Assembly (NCBI RefSeq): GCF_023016065.1
Contig: NZ_JALKAQ010000013.1
Location: 1 to 64,000, forward strand
Length of the DNA: 64,000 bases
Source: Marinobacter sp. S0848L
GTDB lineage: Bacteria > Pseudomonadota > Gammaproteobacteria > Pseudomonadales > Oleiphilaceae
Reading direction: 5' to 3'
The notes under the pieces: model-generated
The model's database searches: none
Told to the model about the DNA's origin: nothing
What the model saw: only the letters and a program-made list of their open reading frames with translations
Part shown: positions 1 to 8,987 of the stretch, piece after piece
Layout: each line of letters starts with the position of its first letter
Position numbering within the stretch: the first letter of the stretch is position 1
Translations under genes and position numbers: made by a program

Positions 1-78
1 TCACTGGAAGACCTGACGCCATGGGAATACCTGGCGAAACACCAACGGGCGGAAAACTCTAATCAGCGGTGCAACTAA
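1..78 (+). pseudogene. 3' tail of an integrase-type (IS3/IS481-like) transposase
   Basis: An open frame runs in from the left edge and stops with TAA at 76-78. Its 25 codons include LEDLTPWEYLAKHQ, which resembles the extreme C-terminus of rve-fold transposases of the IS3 and IS481 families (a conserved TPxEYL-type end). The main gene lies outside the window, so I cannot tell whether the copy is intact. It abuts a truncated IS1380-type transposase, suggesting one element inserted into another. Family assignment is by motif only. Confidence 0.5.
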
Positions 79-689
79 AACAGGGATGTTTACAGTGCGA
101 CCGGAATAACGTGGATTACCTTGTGGGCATCAGCAAAAACAGCCGGCTGCTCAAGGAGGTGGACGTGCCCTCGATGCTGGTTCGCAGGGCTCACGGGGAG
201 TTGGGAGAAAAAGTCTCTGCCACCTACCGGTTCCAGTACCAGGCCCACACCTGGAAATACCCCCGCTGGGTGATCGCGCGTCTGGAGGAGGGCGAACTGG
301 GTGCCAACCCCAGGTTCATTATCAGCTCCCGTTACGACGACGGCGTTAAACTCTACTACGAGCAATACTGTGCCCGGGGTGACATGGAAAACCGGATCAA
401 GGATCAGCAGTTGTGTCTGTTCGCAGATCGCACCTCCAGCACGCGGTGGTGGACCAATCAGTGGCGGTTGCTCCTATCGGGCTTTGCCTACACGTTGTTC
501 GAGCGATTACGGGCCCACTTGAAGAAGACGCCCTTCGAGAGAATGAGCGCCAGTAACCTGCGGCTGAAACTGATCAAGGTGGGCGCGGTCATCATTCGCA
601 ACACTCGGCGCATACGGATGTTGATGAGCGATGCCTATCCTTACAAAGACGAACTCTCTGACCTGGTACGTCAACTGGTTCCGGGATAG
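69..689 (+). pseudogene. 5'-truncated IS1380-family transposase
   Basis: The 206-residue frame is the C-terminal half of an IS1380-type DDE transposase (family usual length about 430-480 residues). Recognisable parts are the CDRNNVDYLVGISKN segment, the YEQYCARGDMENRIKDQQ segment carrying the catalytic Glu region, and the SNLRLKLIKVGAVIIRNTRRI end. The N-terminal half, with the first catalytic Asp residues, is missing; homology seems to begin near 90, just after the end of the neighbouring integrase tail. The apparent GTG start at 69 is therefore fortuitous and the protein should be inactive. Confidence 0.8.
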
Positions 690-830
690 AAGCCCGGGCT
701 CCCCCGACCCGACGCAATGGGGGAAAGGGGGTCGTGTGTCCGGACAACAGAGATTGATCAGTTATTAATCATTCTCGGCTGCAAATGAGCGGTAATGGCG
801 GTAACCTGCACGGTCTGCGAGACTTGCCGG

Positions 831-854
831 GGACCTATGAGAAATCCGGGCTAG
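831..854 (+). repeat. Probable right terminal repeat of the IS1380-type element
   Basis: The segment reading CCTATGAGAAATCCGGGCTAG resembles the ends of IS1380-family elements, which commonly finish in a GAGAAATCCGGGCTAG-like inverted repeat. It lies about 140 bases past the transposase stop, a normal distance. The left end is gone with the 5' half of the gene, so the repeat cannot be confirmed by pairing. Confidence 0.4.
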
Positions 855-1221
855 AAGGCGGGCGATCTCAGAGCGTTCGAGCACCAGCGGGAAAGAGGTT
901 GATTTGGCCACTAGGGGGTCCAACGTCACCACCGGTGGGCAAGACGCTCGAATTGGAGCGCTGTACGCTGCCGGTTTTGTTCAACTACATGCGCCTATAT
1001 CTGAAAAAGCCTATCGGAGTTTAGCTGCATAACTCAGGACTCTTGGGGCGCAGGCTCATGTGACTGCAGTCTTTGGAAAGGGTGGTCAGTTCAAAGATTT
1101 CTTGCTTGTCTTCTGACTGCAAGTAACAACCGAACCTCGTAGTTCGCGGCGGATTATGTGTTAAGTGTTTCTTTGCTTTTTTCGTAGCAATGCAAATTGT
1201 TTTTATGGTTGAGGTTGACCT
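855..1221. other. Intergenic stretch without a supported gene
   Basis: About 370 bases between the IS remnant and the ligase gene. A short open frame through 785-1024 has no recognisable protein character and overlaps the IS end, so I leave it out. Base composition drifts from GC-rich near the IS to AT-rich just before the ligase. The promoter of the downstream gene must lie here, but I see no convincing consensus. Confidence 0.4.
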
Positions 1222-2697
1222 GTGTTATTAGCTCGAACTGCGCTTCTATGGTTATTCGTCGCAGCAGTATTTGCCTGCGTTTTATTTGCAGACTTTTTGC
1301 CTTTGCCTTTTGGCGATTATGCATCGCAGCGGTTTACCTTAGTAGGGCTTTCTGCAGCGGTGGTGACCGTTTGCGCGGCAGTTTTAGTGAAGCGGTACGG
1401 CTTACGCGCTTTTAAGGATTGTGGGCCGGCATTTTTCGTTGCTTCAGCGTTCATAATTTTATCTTGGCCATTTTCGGGAGCCCAGCATGTGTGGGTAGAA
1501 CCGGGCATGTATGCTGTTTTTTTTCTTGGTTTTGTCTTGGCAGGGAGCTTGTCTGGTCGAGGTGGTCAAACCTCTAGTTGGGTGGTAGCTATAGTCTATG
1601 TCGGGGCGGCCGCTGTGGCGCTATATGGCGGTTCGACTATCACAGTTTACTTGTTCGCGCTCTCTGACGGTGTAACAAACCTTTCAGATTATATTCCTTG
1701 GGGGTTTGTCAGCATTCGTTACTGGAGCCATATTGCGACTTGGCTGATCCCGTTAATGCCCTTGGCAGTCCTCGTTGGGCCATTTAAAGATGAGAGACTT
1801 TGGCGGTTTTTTGTTGCTCTGGGGACGGCGTTATGGTGGTGGGTTGTATTCCTTTCTACCTCCCGTGGAACTATGTTGGGCCTTGCTTTTGGGGTGCTTT
1901 TGGTAATAGTTCTCCTTGGTCGATCCGCACTGCCATGGCTGAAAATAGTTATACAGCATTTGATATATGGAGGGCTTGTCTGGGCACTTCTTTCGGGAAT
2001 TGTTCCTTGGCTATTACTTGATGAAGTAAATATCCGGGCACTCAAAACAGACTCGTCTGGCAGGATGCCTCTCTTTATCGAAGCTTTGAGCATGAGTTTT
2101 GAGAATTTTCCATTCGGCATGGGGCCGCAATCTTGGTTGACTCATGCAGTGCTCACTGATGAGTACGAGCGCTCACCTAAATTCGCACATCCGCATAATA
2201 TGTATTTAATGTGGGCTGCAGAGTATGGATGGTTATTGATTAGTGCTCTTTTAGTATTGGTTGCTCAAGCGTCCCGTTTGTTTTGGCGGCGACGAAGGGA
2301 GGCGCGCTCTCATGGGGGTAGTCAATTGGCTCTACCTCTCGCTGGGTTCACGGCTTCGGTTTCATCTGCGTTGTTGCATGCTGGAGTTTCCGCAGTCTTT
2401 ATTGCGCCAGGGTCAATGATGGTAGGCTTTGTGGTGTTAAGTACGTTTTGGGCGATCATTGCGGCAGATGCTTTGCCTCATAAGTCGGAGATGCCTTTAG
2501 GGAGAGCGTTGTCGGCTGGTTCAGTAGGTCTGTTGCTAGGTTTAATCTGCTACGTTTGGCTGAGTGAAGTGGCCAACTATCATAAGGCCATGGACTCCGA
2601 TCAGCAGTTTTATTTTGACAATGTGCCAGAGGGTAGGCTACCGCGCTTTTGGTTTCATGGTAACTTTCCTAGGCGCTCGGAGCTAATGCCTCGGTGA
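1222..2697 (+). CDS. Wzy_C-type O-antigen ligase or pilin oligosaccharyltransferase
   Basis: A 491-residue polytopic membrane protein with about ten to twelve hydrophobic segments. The diagnostic feature is the periplasmic-loop segment around residues 300-340, GMGPQSWLTHAVL followed by FAHPHNMYLMWAAEYGW; the HPHNxxL motif belongs to the WaaL/PglL/Wzy_C family, which moves lipid-linked glycans onto lipid A core or onto protein. The start is GTG at 1222 with GAGGT at 1211-1215 in front. The next gene is a type IV pilin, an arrangement known from Pseudomonas pilA-tfpO, so pilin O-glycosylation (TfpO/PglL role) is the favoured inference. It could instead be the O-antigen ligase for the island that begins at 10 kb. 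The general family is secure, the acceptor is not. Confidence 0.75.
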   Translation: MLLARTALLWLFVAAVFACVLFADFLPLPFGDYASQRFTLVGLSAAVVTVCAAVLVKRYGLRAFKDCGPAFFVASAFIILSWPFSGAQHVWVEPGMYAVFFLGFVLAGSLSGRGGQTSSWVVAIVYVGAAAVALYGGSTITVYLFALSDGVTNLSDYIPWGFVSIRYWSHIATWLIPLMPLAVLVGPFKDERLWRFFVALGTALWWWVVFLSTSRGTMLGLAFGVLLVIVLLGRSALPWLKIVIQHLIYGGLVWALLSGIVPWLLLDEVNIRALKTDSSGRMPLFIEALSMSFENFPFGMGPQSWLTHAVLTDEYERSPKFAHPHNMYLMWAAEYGWLLISALLVLVAQASRLFWRRRREARSHGGSQLALPLAGFTASVSSALLHAGVSAVFIAPGSMMVGFVVLSTFWAIIAADALPHKSEMPLGRALSAGSVGLLLGLICYVWLSEVANYHKAMDSDQQFYFDNVPEGRLPRFWFHGNFPRRSELMPR

Positions 2698-3049
2698 TTC
2701 AGATGCGCTGTCAAGAAAGATACCGCTTGGTTTAATCAAATTGGCCAATGCATGGTGGGTTTGACTCCAGTAAATTGACCATCGATGGACAAGGTTTAGC
2801 TGGAGTTGCCCCCATCTCAAGCTGTTTCTGGCTATCCGTTTATTGGCGACATAGAAAGGCATAATAGCAGTTCGCGGAGATTTGCAGATTTCATTCGAGA
2901 AAGCAACTCAATGGGATCACCGACAAAAGGATTGTAGAAAAAAGGGAGAGGAATTTAGTTTGCCCGTGATCGCCGCTCAGGAGAAGGTTGGCGTTGAAAT
3001 TGCTTTTCCGATCACTTTACGTTTATTACCAGAACCTGGCAGAAATATA
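2698..3049. other. Gap between ligase and pilin genes
   Basis: About 350 bases. The reading frame of the pilin stays open upstream to 2882, but that part has no pilin character and the prepilin leader fixes the start at 3050. I found no sigma-54 site of the kind that drives pilA in Pseudomonas (TGGCAC-N5-TTGC), no hairpin followed by T residues, and no other gene. Confidence 0.4.
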
Positions 3050-3486
3050 ATGAAAAGTACCGGTTTTACTTTCATTGAATTGATGTTTATTGTTGCGATC
3101 ATGGGAATTCTTACCGCAATAGCGATCCCAAGCTATCAGCGTTACGTTTTGAAAACCCAAATAAATCGAGTGGTTGGTGAGTTGTCAGTCTACAAATCAC
3201 CGTTTGAAGAGCGTCTCGGCTCAAGCGGAAGCGTGACAAATAGTCAGATTGGATACACTCCTTCCAATCTGACTACAGGCAGTCAGGCGGTTGATGTAGC
3301 TGCTTTCAATGCCGACGGTTCAGGCCAGCTTCAAGTGACCATGGGGGGGGCAAAGCCCACCCAAATTTGTCAGGTGTGATTTTAAGCCTTGAGCGTAGTC
3401 CTTCGGGAACATGGGAGTGTGTTATTGATCCGAGCGCAGCGGCTGGTTGGAAAGCCTCTTACATGCCAGCTGGATGTTGGCTGTAA
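3050..3486 (+). pseudogene. Type IV major pilin-like gene with a frameshift at a G8 tract
   Basis: The 5' part encodes a prepilin: short leader MKSTG, then FTFIELMFIVAIMGILTAIAIPSYQRY, with Gly-1, Phe+1 and Glu+5 as PilD peptidase and assembly require. The frame stops at 3377-3379 after 109 codons. One added G in the run at 3343-3350 would join it to a second frame encoding AHPNLSGVILSLERSPSGTW, then ECVIDPSAAAGWKASYMPAGCWL, ending with TAA at 3484-3486. That tail is a typical pilin C-terminus with the two Cys of the disulphide loop. The restored protein has about 145 residues, normal for PilA. The break may be real, phase-variable or a sequencing error in a homopolymer. Confidence 0.85.
3343..3350 (+). 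repeat. G8 homopolymer inside the pilin gene
   Basis: Eight consecutive G residues sit in the codons for Gly-Gly of the pilin. Nine would give an intact gene. Runs of this length are prone to slipped-strand change, the mechanism of on/off switching in several surface-structure genes of other bacteria. Confidence 0.9.
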
Positions 3487-3527
3487 CTGGTTTTATTTGA
3501 GCCTAGCGTGAGTGGGCCCAAGCTCAC

Positions 3528-3914
3528 TCACCCAAACTCCCTCCCCAACCAATCATTAATATCCCCAGACTCATACAGCCACCGCTCTTTACCCCGCTCA
3601 TCCACAATCAACAAACAAGGTACCTTAACCGCCCCGCCACCTTGCAACAGTGCCTCACGGTGTTTCGGGTCATGCTGCGCATCCCGCCGTTCAATATTCA
3701 GCCCCAGCCGCGCGATCTCTTTACGAACCTTAATGCAAAACGGGCAAGCCCGAAATTGGTAGAGCGCCAGATTCTCGGTGGCTTCATCAACCTTAGCTTG
3801 CTCCTCGGGAGAGCGTTCAATGGCCTTGGGCGTGCTGAGCTTCTCTGAAAGCAGCATGAACGGCGTCAAAACCAAGCGGAGCAGGCGAAAAAAAGCCCGG
3901 ATAATCATGCGCAT
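3528..3914 (-). CDS. Membrane-anchored glutaredoxin-like protein
   Basis: A 128-residue protein with an N-terminal hydrophobic or amphipathic helix (MRMIIRAFFRLLRLVLTPFMLLSEKL) followed by a glutaredoxin fold containing the redox motif CPFC in LALYQFRACPFCIKVRKEI, and the cis-proline segment VKVPCLLI. It should carry out thiol-disulphide exchange near the inner face of the membrane; substrates are unknown. The frame is open further upstream, but family members begin at this MRxxIRxxFR segment, so the ATG at 3914 is chosen. It faces the pilin gene tail-to-tail and shares strand with the MscS gene upstream (about 100 bases away). Confidence 0.8.
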   Translation of the reverse strand: MRMIIRAFFRLLRLVLTPFMLLSEKLSTPKAIERSPEEQAKVDEATENLALYQFRACPFCIKVRKEIARLGLNIERRDAQHDPKHREALLQGGGAVKVPCLLIVDERGKERWLYESGDINDWLGREFG

Positions 3915-4013
3915 AATAAAACCTAAACTGTTTCGAAATGGGTGTGGCCAAGGATAATAGGGCGGCAAGGATAACATGGCCGGGAAATAAATTGGGGTCA
4001 GCCCCCATTCAGG

Positions 4014-6212
4014 TTAAACCTCATCCGGCCCATTCTTCTCTAAATAAGCCGAGCCAGTTCCCCCTCCACCTTCCATGTGCACGCTGATCCTCGGCGCGGC
4101 CACGTCAATATACCGCTCTTCCATCTTCCGCTTCAGCAGCAAGTTGAACGCGCGGGATACATCCCACTGGTACTCAGGCTTGGTGCGCATGCGCATTCGC
4201 AATACCGGGCAGCCTTCTTCGAACGAGTGAATACCCTGCATTTCCAGGGGCGACCAGATCAGCCAGCGCATGTCGGGTTGCAGGCGCAGGTCGTCGGCGG
4301 TTTCGTTCATCAGCAGTATGGCGTCGTCGATGGGCAGTTCCCGTGGGATGCGGATTTTGAGCAGGGCGATCCCGAACTGGCGCGACATGTTGTGAATGGA
4401 GCTGATTTTACTGAAGGTAATGTGGTGAACCACGCCTTCAAGATCCCGCAGGCGCACGGTGCGCAGGTTGAAGCCTTCCACGGTGCCCATAAAGCCGTTG
4501 ATCTGCACGAAATCCCCCACCGACATGGAGTCTTCCACCACAATGAACAGGCCGGTGATTAAATCCTGAACCAGAGTTTGGGCACCAAAGCCCACGGCGA
4601 GGCCGATAATACCGGCACCAGCAAGAAGGGGTGTCACGTCTACACCGAGGGTAGACAGGCTCACCAATGTTGCGATGATCAGGATGGTGATCAGCAAAGT
4701 ATTGCGGGCAATGGGCAGAATGGTCTGTGCCCGGGCGGCGTTGATGCGTTTTTTGCGGTCGCCTGCGCCCAAGGCGCGTTCCAGCAGTTCGTCGATAAAA
4801 ATCCACGTCAATTTCGCGATCAATAGAACAATGGCGACGCCTAGTAGGCTGCCGGTAATGTTTTTGCTGATCGGCGCTTTGCCCGCCAGGCCGAACAGCG
4901 ACAATCCCCAGATTTGCAGGGTCAGTTCGAAAAATACGAACCAGGCTGCCGCTTGAATCAGGTTATACCCGAAGCGCACCAGCCTGCGGCTGAACGTGCT
5001 CAAAGAGCGGTGTTTGGGGCGATTCTGTTGAATGCCGAGCAGCCCTTGCAGGGCAAGTGTAAGCGCCAGAAGTAGGGCGCAAATCATGGCTTTACCCAGA
5101 GCGGCATCGGCTTCGCCGCCATTAATGAACACCGCTATCACTGAGGCGCTGATCGCGACCAGTAAGGGGATGTGCCAAAGCCGTGCCAAGAGCGCAATCA
5201 CTTCCCGCGACACGCCTTCGTTTTTGCGCTGGTTGTAGGGGCGGTTACGAATGAGGTGGGTCACAGGGCGCCGGTTGCGAACAATCAGGTAGAAACTCAT
5301 TAGTGCCGCAACCACACTGAAAACGAGCGCCAGTGCACTGGCCAGTTCGGAGCCAAGTTGTGCCGTCAGTTCGGAGGTGCTTAAGGCATCTTCAAGGGCG
5401 AAAAGCGCACCGATGATAAACAGCGGCAACAACATGCGTCTGCGAAGTATCATCACGGCAGGTAGCCGGTGGCCGTTGGAGAACACGGAAATCATCACGT
5501 CGAATAACGAGGTTAGTATGCGGGCGCTGAGGCCCGTGTACGCCAGTATTCGCACGGTGGTTTGTGCCGCTTCAGACATGCCGAATGTTGGTAGCCCGGC
5601 TAATAGCGCGATAAAGGTTAGCAGCCAAGGCAGAATACGCCGGATAAAATGCACCGCCAGAAGCCAAGGCTTTGGGTTGCGTGGCATTTGCAGGGGCCAG
5701 TCTCGCCAGATAAAAAACACTCTGAAAAGACGGGTCAGTCCCCACAATACTGCGAGCCAAGCAGCCAGTCCCGCAGCGGTTTCTGCCAGCACGCGAGCGG
5801 ATGCGCTGTTCAGCAAGGTGCGGGCCGCGATGTACGCATTCTGAAAATGCGTTTTCCAAATGGAAAGGTAGCTTGGTGGGGTATCCTCTGCGCTATGTTC
5901 CTCATCGAACAAGACAGCAAGCGCGCCCAGCAAACCTTCGTTTGCGGAGATCTCGCTTCTGTCCGCCGCCGATTTGGCTTTCAGCCCTTCCTGAATGGTT
6001 TTGAGTTGCTGCACCAGCTCCGCACGTTGTTCGTCGTTCTCCAGAGCTTCAATGGTCACATCCAAAGAGGCTTCAAGCTCTTTTGGCGAGGCCTCTTCCT
6101 TCTCTTCCTGCCCCGAAAACCCCGGAATGCCGGGCAGAGAAAAAGGATTTGCCTGGGCCGAAGCGCAAAAAAACAGTAAAAACAGCCCAAATAAGGCAAC
6201 GGAACGTCTCAA
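4014..6212 (-). CDS. Large mechanosensitive channel of the MscS family
   Basis: A 732-residue protein. A signal peptide (MRRSVALFGLFLLFFCASAQA) leads into a charged periplasmic domain with coiled-coil tendency, then about ten membrane helices, then the MscS core. The pore-lining TM3 region reads LLAGAGIIGLAVGFGAQTLVQDLITGLF (split here for clarity at AGIIGLAVGFGAQ), followed by the beta domain with GDFVQINGFMGTVEGFNLRT and a C-terminal cytoplasmic domain. Size and layout resemble the YbiO/YnaI-like large MscS paralogues rather than the 286-residue MscS. Its role would be release of solutes on hypo-osmotic shock. It is transcribed leftward and diverges from the membrane-protein gene at 6364. 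Confidence 0.9.
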   Translation of the reverse strand: MRRSVALFGLFLLFFCASAQANPFSLPGIPGFSGQEEKEEASPKELEASLDVTIEALENDEQRAELVQQLKTIQEGLKAKSAADRSEISANEGLLGALAVLFDEEHSAEDTPPSYLSIWKTHFQNAYIAARTLLNSASARVLAETAAGLAAWLAVLWGLTRLFRVFFIWRDWPLQMPRNPKPWLLAVHFIRRILPWLLTFIALLAGLPTFGMSEAAQTTVRILAYTGLSARILTSLFDVMISVFSNGHRLPAVMILRRRMLLPLFIIGALFALEDALSTSELTAQLGSELASALALVFSVVAALMSFYLIVRNRRPVTHLIRNRPYNQRKNEGVSREVIALLARLWHIPLLVAISASVIAVFINGGEADAALGKAMICALLLALTLALQGLLGIQQNRPKHRSLSTFSRRLVRFGYNLIQAAAWFVFFELTLQIWGLSLFGLAGKAPISKNITGSLLGVAIVLLIAKLTWIFIDELLERALGAGDRKKRINAARAQTILPIARNTLLITILIIATLVSLSTLGVDVTPLLAGAGIIGLAVGFGAQTLVQDLITGLFIVVEDSMSVGDFVQINGFMGTVEGFNLRTVRLRDLEGVVHHITFSKISSIHNMSRQFGIALLKIRIPRELPIDDAILLMNETADDLRLQPDMRWLIWSPLEMQGIHSFEEGCPVLRMRMRTKPEYQWDVSRAFNLLLKRKMEERYIDVAAPRISVHMEGGGGTGSAYLEKNGPDEV

Positions 6213-6363
6213 GCTTTTACCTCTTCAGAATCAGGAAATAATGAATTCGGCTATTTTTGCGTATTACCGTACCACACTGCATGATTCGCTCCCCCATCTT
6301 CCTGACTTTGCGATAAACTTTCACGGTTTTAAAAACCAGAAAAATTCGTTAAGGAACTGATGC

Positions 6364-8268
6364 ATGGCGTTCGAATACGGTACCCAGAAACTCAATATCC
6401 GGAACCCGTTCCGGTTTGAGGGGTTAGTGCGGTCTATCCGGGGCTTAGTGTTAACGGCAATCGGCGTGTACCTCTTGTTGCAGATTCAACCGTTGCTCTC
6501 TATCGATAAAACTCATGCGTGGCTCAGCTTGGCCATTGGCAGTGTGTTTGTCATTGGTGGTTTCAAAGCGCTGGGTATCGGGCTCTTTCAGGTCATGCGC
6601 TTTTTCGTTGGTCGGGCGGCGCCAGCCTCTCTTACGAAGAATGTCGCAAGGGAAGCCGTCCAGGAAAAAGAGCCTGCGCTATACACGGCTCAAACTATCC
6701 ACAATATGCTGATGAGTAAAAGCAACCGTACGTTCACAGAACCTCAGGGCTGGTTTGCGCGTGCCGTGCATTCACTTTTTCCGGGCTTGATCGTTACCCC
6801 GTGGCCTATTCGGAATGCGGCGCAAACGCTGGTCATGAAAATAACAAGAAGCCTCATAGCATTAGGCGCTTTTCTAGTGGCGTCTCTGGTTATCATGATG
6901 GTATTTGCGGGTTCAGAGGGTGGTGAAGCCGGAGGTGCGGTGATTACGCTGGCGTTTCAGGTTGTGTTGCTGGTGTATCTCGGCCTTGTCTGGGTGAAGC
7001 TGGGCAACCCGCTGGCGCGTGAGAACATGACTAAACTGCACAGTTATTCCAGTGGGGGGTTGGCCCTCGTGGTTGTGGGTGCCATAGTGGTTCCGGTGTT
7101 GATGGCACAGGGCTGGCTCGCGATATGGGCGAATGTGGGCTCCCGGGATCGGGCGGCTTTTGTTGAATTGTTGCCGGCTCTTGAACCCATCTTCCGAACG
7201 GGAACCCTGCTTACGTTGACCGTTGTCTGTGCAGCCGTGGTTGCGGCAGTGGCTGTGGTCTTAATCCGTGCTCGCATTCGGATGGTGGAGATCAAAACCA
7301 GCAGTTCCGAGAAGAACAGCAGCTGGCGTTTCGACTTGCATCCACGGCAAATTTTCACAACCCTGAGAGATCTGGTGCTGATGCAGCGCCGAGAACAGGA
7401 ATTGCCGAATCGCATGTATCAGGATACCAACGATACAGGGCAGGCAAACCGTGATAACGAACAGTTTAACGGTGATTTGATTACTGAAATTCAGCCTGTG
7501 GTTGAAGAGGTTTCTGAGTCTGCGGCCATGCGGTACGCGCGGATTGCAGGTACGGTGACGGCACAGATTCTCATGTTGATCGGTGCTGTGCTTTTTTGGC
7601 AAGGTGCCGAGAATGTGTTGTTCCACATGAACGCGTGGGACCAGCTGATCGCTCAGCGCGCAAGCATTGAACTGTTGCTCAATCAACTGTTGATTCCTGC
7701 AGGCGGTACCGTTGCTATGCTGCTTGCCTCGCTTCTGCTGATGGGCTTTGGCCGCACGTTGGACAGAATCTGCCATATGTTCTGGGCTGAAATTTTCTTC
7801 CGCTCCAAAGTGTTTGATTTCCACTGTGAAGGCACCGTTATGCGCGCGACTCATTACCGCGGTGCGGATCGCCACAGTTCATCCAGTGAGCAGGACGTTT
7901 TCACCTTTGATGCGACCTATTTTGCCCTGGCTGCCGACTTTGTAAGTTCCACCTTTGCGGTTTCGGGGCAATATAACCTGGAGCAGCCGCGCTACGTTTT
8001 GTCGATGAGCCCCTGCGATGGTTTTATGAACAGCATTATGGGCGACTTGGAGGATGAATTCCGCCGCAGAGATGACGAAATCCAGAGCGATAAGCAGGCG
8101 GATAAAGCGCAACGGCTTGATTATATTCGTCAGGAACAAGAGGCACGCCGCACCGGGGATTTGGCGGCTCAGGGTTTGACGTCTCCGCAGCAGCGGGCGA
8201 TAGAGTCTGAGATGCCGGTTGACGCAGACCGAGAGAAGATTAGTCGTTGGGAAGGTGAGGCAGACTAA
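6364..8268 (+). CDS. Uncharacterised multi-pass membrane protein
   Basis: A 634-residue protein I do not recognise. Two hydrophobic segments lie near residues 25-43 and 52-78, a group of four or so between about 155 and 305, and two more around 395-470. Between them are polar stretches, including an Asn/Gln/Glu-rich linker near 350-385 (NDTGQANRDNEQFNGD). The C-terminal 150 residues are soluble and end in a charged helix with many Arg, Glu and Gln. The start ATG at 6364 is preceded by AAGGAACTG. It diverges from the MscS gene, with 150 bases between them. No enzymatic motif or transporter signature could be identified. Confidence 0.75.
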   Translation: MAFEYGTQKLNIRNPFRFEGLVRSIRGLVLTAIGVYLLLQIQPLLSIDKTHAWLSLAIGSVFVIGGFKALGIGLFQVMRFFVGRAAPASLTKNVAREAVQEKEPALYTAQTIHNMLMSKSNRTFTEPQGWFARAVHSLFPGLIVTPWPIRNAAQTLVMKITRSLIALGAFLVASLVIMMVFAGSEGGEAGGAVITLAFQVVLLVYLGLVWVKLGNPLARENMTKLHSYSSGGLALVVVGAIVVPVLMAQGWLAIWANVGSRDRAAFVELLPALEPIFRTGTLLTLTVVCAAVVAAVAVVLIRARIRMVEIKTSSSEKNSSWRFDLHPRQIFTTLRDLVLMQRREQELPNRMYQDTNDTGQANRDNEQFNGDLITEIQPVVEEVSESAAMRYARIAGTVTAQILMLIGAVLFWQGAENVLFHMNAWDQLIAQRASIELLLNQLLIPAGGTVAMLLASLLLMGFGRTLDRICHMFWAEIFFRSKVFDFHCEGTVMRATHYRGADRHSSSSEQDVFTFDATYFALAADFVSSTFAVSGQYNLEQPRYVLSMSPCDGFMNSIMGDLEDEFRRRDDEIQSDKQADKAQRLDYIRQEQEARRTGDLAAQGLTSPQQRAIESEMPVDADREKISRWEGEAD

Positions 8269-8270
8269 GA

Positions 8271-8298
8271 TGAGCCCTAGGGAAGGCTAGGCGCTCAT
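8271..8298. terminator. Imperfect hairpin between convergent genes
   Basis: TGAGCCCTAG and CTAGGCGCTCA pair with one bulged base around a GGAAGG loop, directly after the stop of the membrane protein and before the convergent cytochrome gene. No T-run follows, so a terminator role is only suggested by position. Confidence 0.35.
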
Positions 8299-8348
8299 TT
8301 GGATGAGCTGTGCAATGATTGTGGCGTGTGTTTCAATCATTGCGCGCT

Positions 8349-8987
8349 CTACTGTGTCGTCAAATAGGCGGCAAGCGACTCAATATCTTCATCAGACAAC
8401 ACCGTAGCAATCCCAATCATCGGAGTACTGTGCTGCGTCGGGTCCATCTGTTTGAAACGGTTAAGTGCAATGCCCAGATACTCCGCAGGCTGCCCCGCCA
8501 ACCTTGGCATATTCTGAAAACCCTGAGCCTTCTGCCCATGACACCCCGCACAACGTGTTTTAAATAAGGATTCACCGGCGTCGACGAGTGCTGGATTCGG
8601 GCTTGGGCGAGCTTTTGCTTTTTGCTGGCTGAAATAAACCGCGATATTGATTTGCTCGTCTACCGACAGAGTTTTCGCGAGCTTAGACATGACATAGTCT
8701 TCGCGCGTGCCGTTCCCGAATTTTTCAAATTGATCGAAGAGGTACTGCGGGTGTTGCGCCGCTAGATTCGGGATGTAATCGCGTTTGCTATTACCGTCTT
8801 TCCCGTGGCAGTAACCGCAAAACCGGATCCGCTCCTGGCCAGCTTCGTAGGCGGCTTGCCGCCCTTGATCATCGGCCATAATGGCTCGTAACTCCGACAT
8901 GACATCGGTGCTTTCCGCCTGAACCATCGCCGAGAAGCTCATGCCCGCCACAACCAAGAAGTGTCTTACCCGAAGACCAAAAATCAT
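8349..8987 (-). CDS. Dihaem cytochrome c, c4-like
   Basis: A 212-residue periplasmic protein with a signal peptide (MIFGLRVRHFLVVAGMSFSA, cleavage near VQA-ES) and two haem c sites: CGYCH at residues 57-61 and CAGCH at 146-150. Each half has the downstream PxLAxQ segment (IPNLAAQ, MPRLAGQ) and a late Met that can serve as axial ligand (YVMSKLA, PMIGIAT), the layout of cytochrome c4. Such proteins pass electrons to terminal oxidases. The ATG at 8987 is preferred over upstream starts because it begins the signal peptide and is preceded by AAAGGG. The gene stands alone, convergent with the membrane protein and divergent from cysQ. Confidence 0.85.
   Translation of the reverse strand: MIFGLRVRHFLVVAGMSFSAMVQAESTDVMSELRAIMADDQGRQAAYEAGQERIRFCGYCHGKDGNSKRDYIPNLAAQHPQYLFDQFEKFGNGTREDYVMSKLAKTLSVDEQINIAVYFSQQKAKARPSPNPALVDAGESLFKTRCAGCHGQKAQGFQNMPRLAGQPAEYLGIALNRFKQMDPTQHSTPMIGIATVLSDEDIESLAAYLTTQ

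Noticed and set aside
785..1024. Open frame of 79 codons after the IS1380 remnant
   Set aside because: Overlaps the element end, has no recognisable motif and no convincing ribosome site.
2882..3049. N-terminal extension of the pilin frame
   Set aside because: The prepilin leader and cleavage site place the start at 3050; the upstream 56 codons have no pilin character.
4077..4562. 161-codon plus-strand frame within the MscS gene
   Set aside because: Shadow of the MscS coding strand; low-complexity His/Gln-rich translation.
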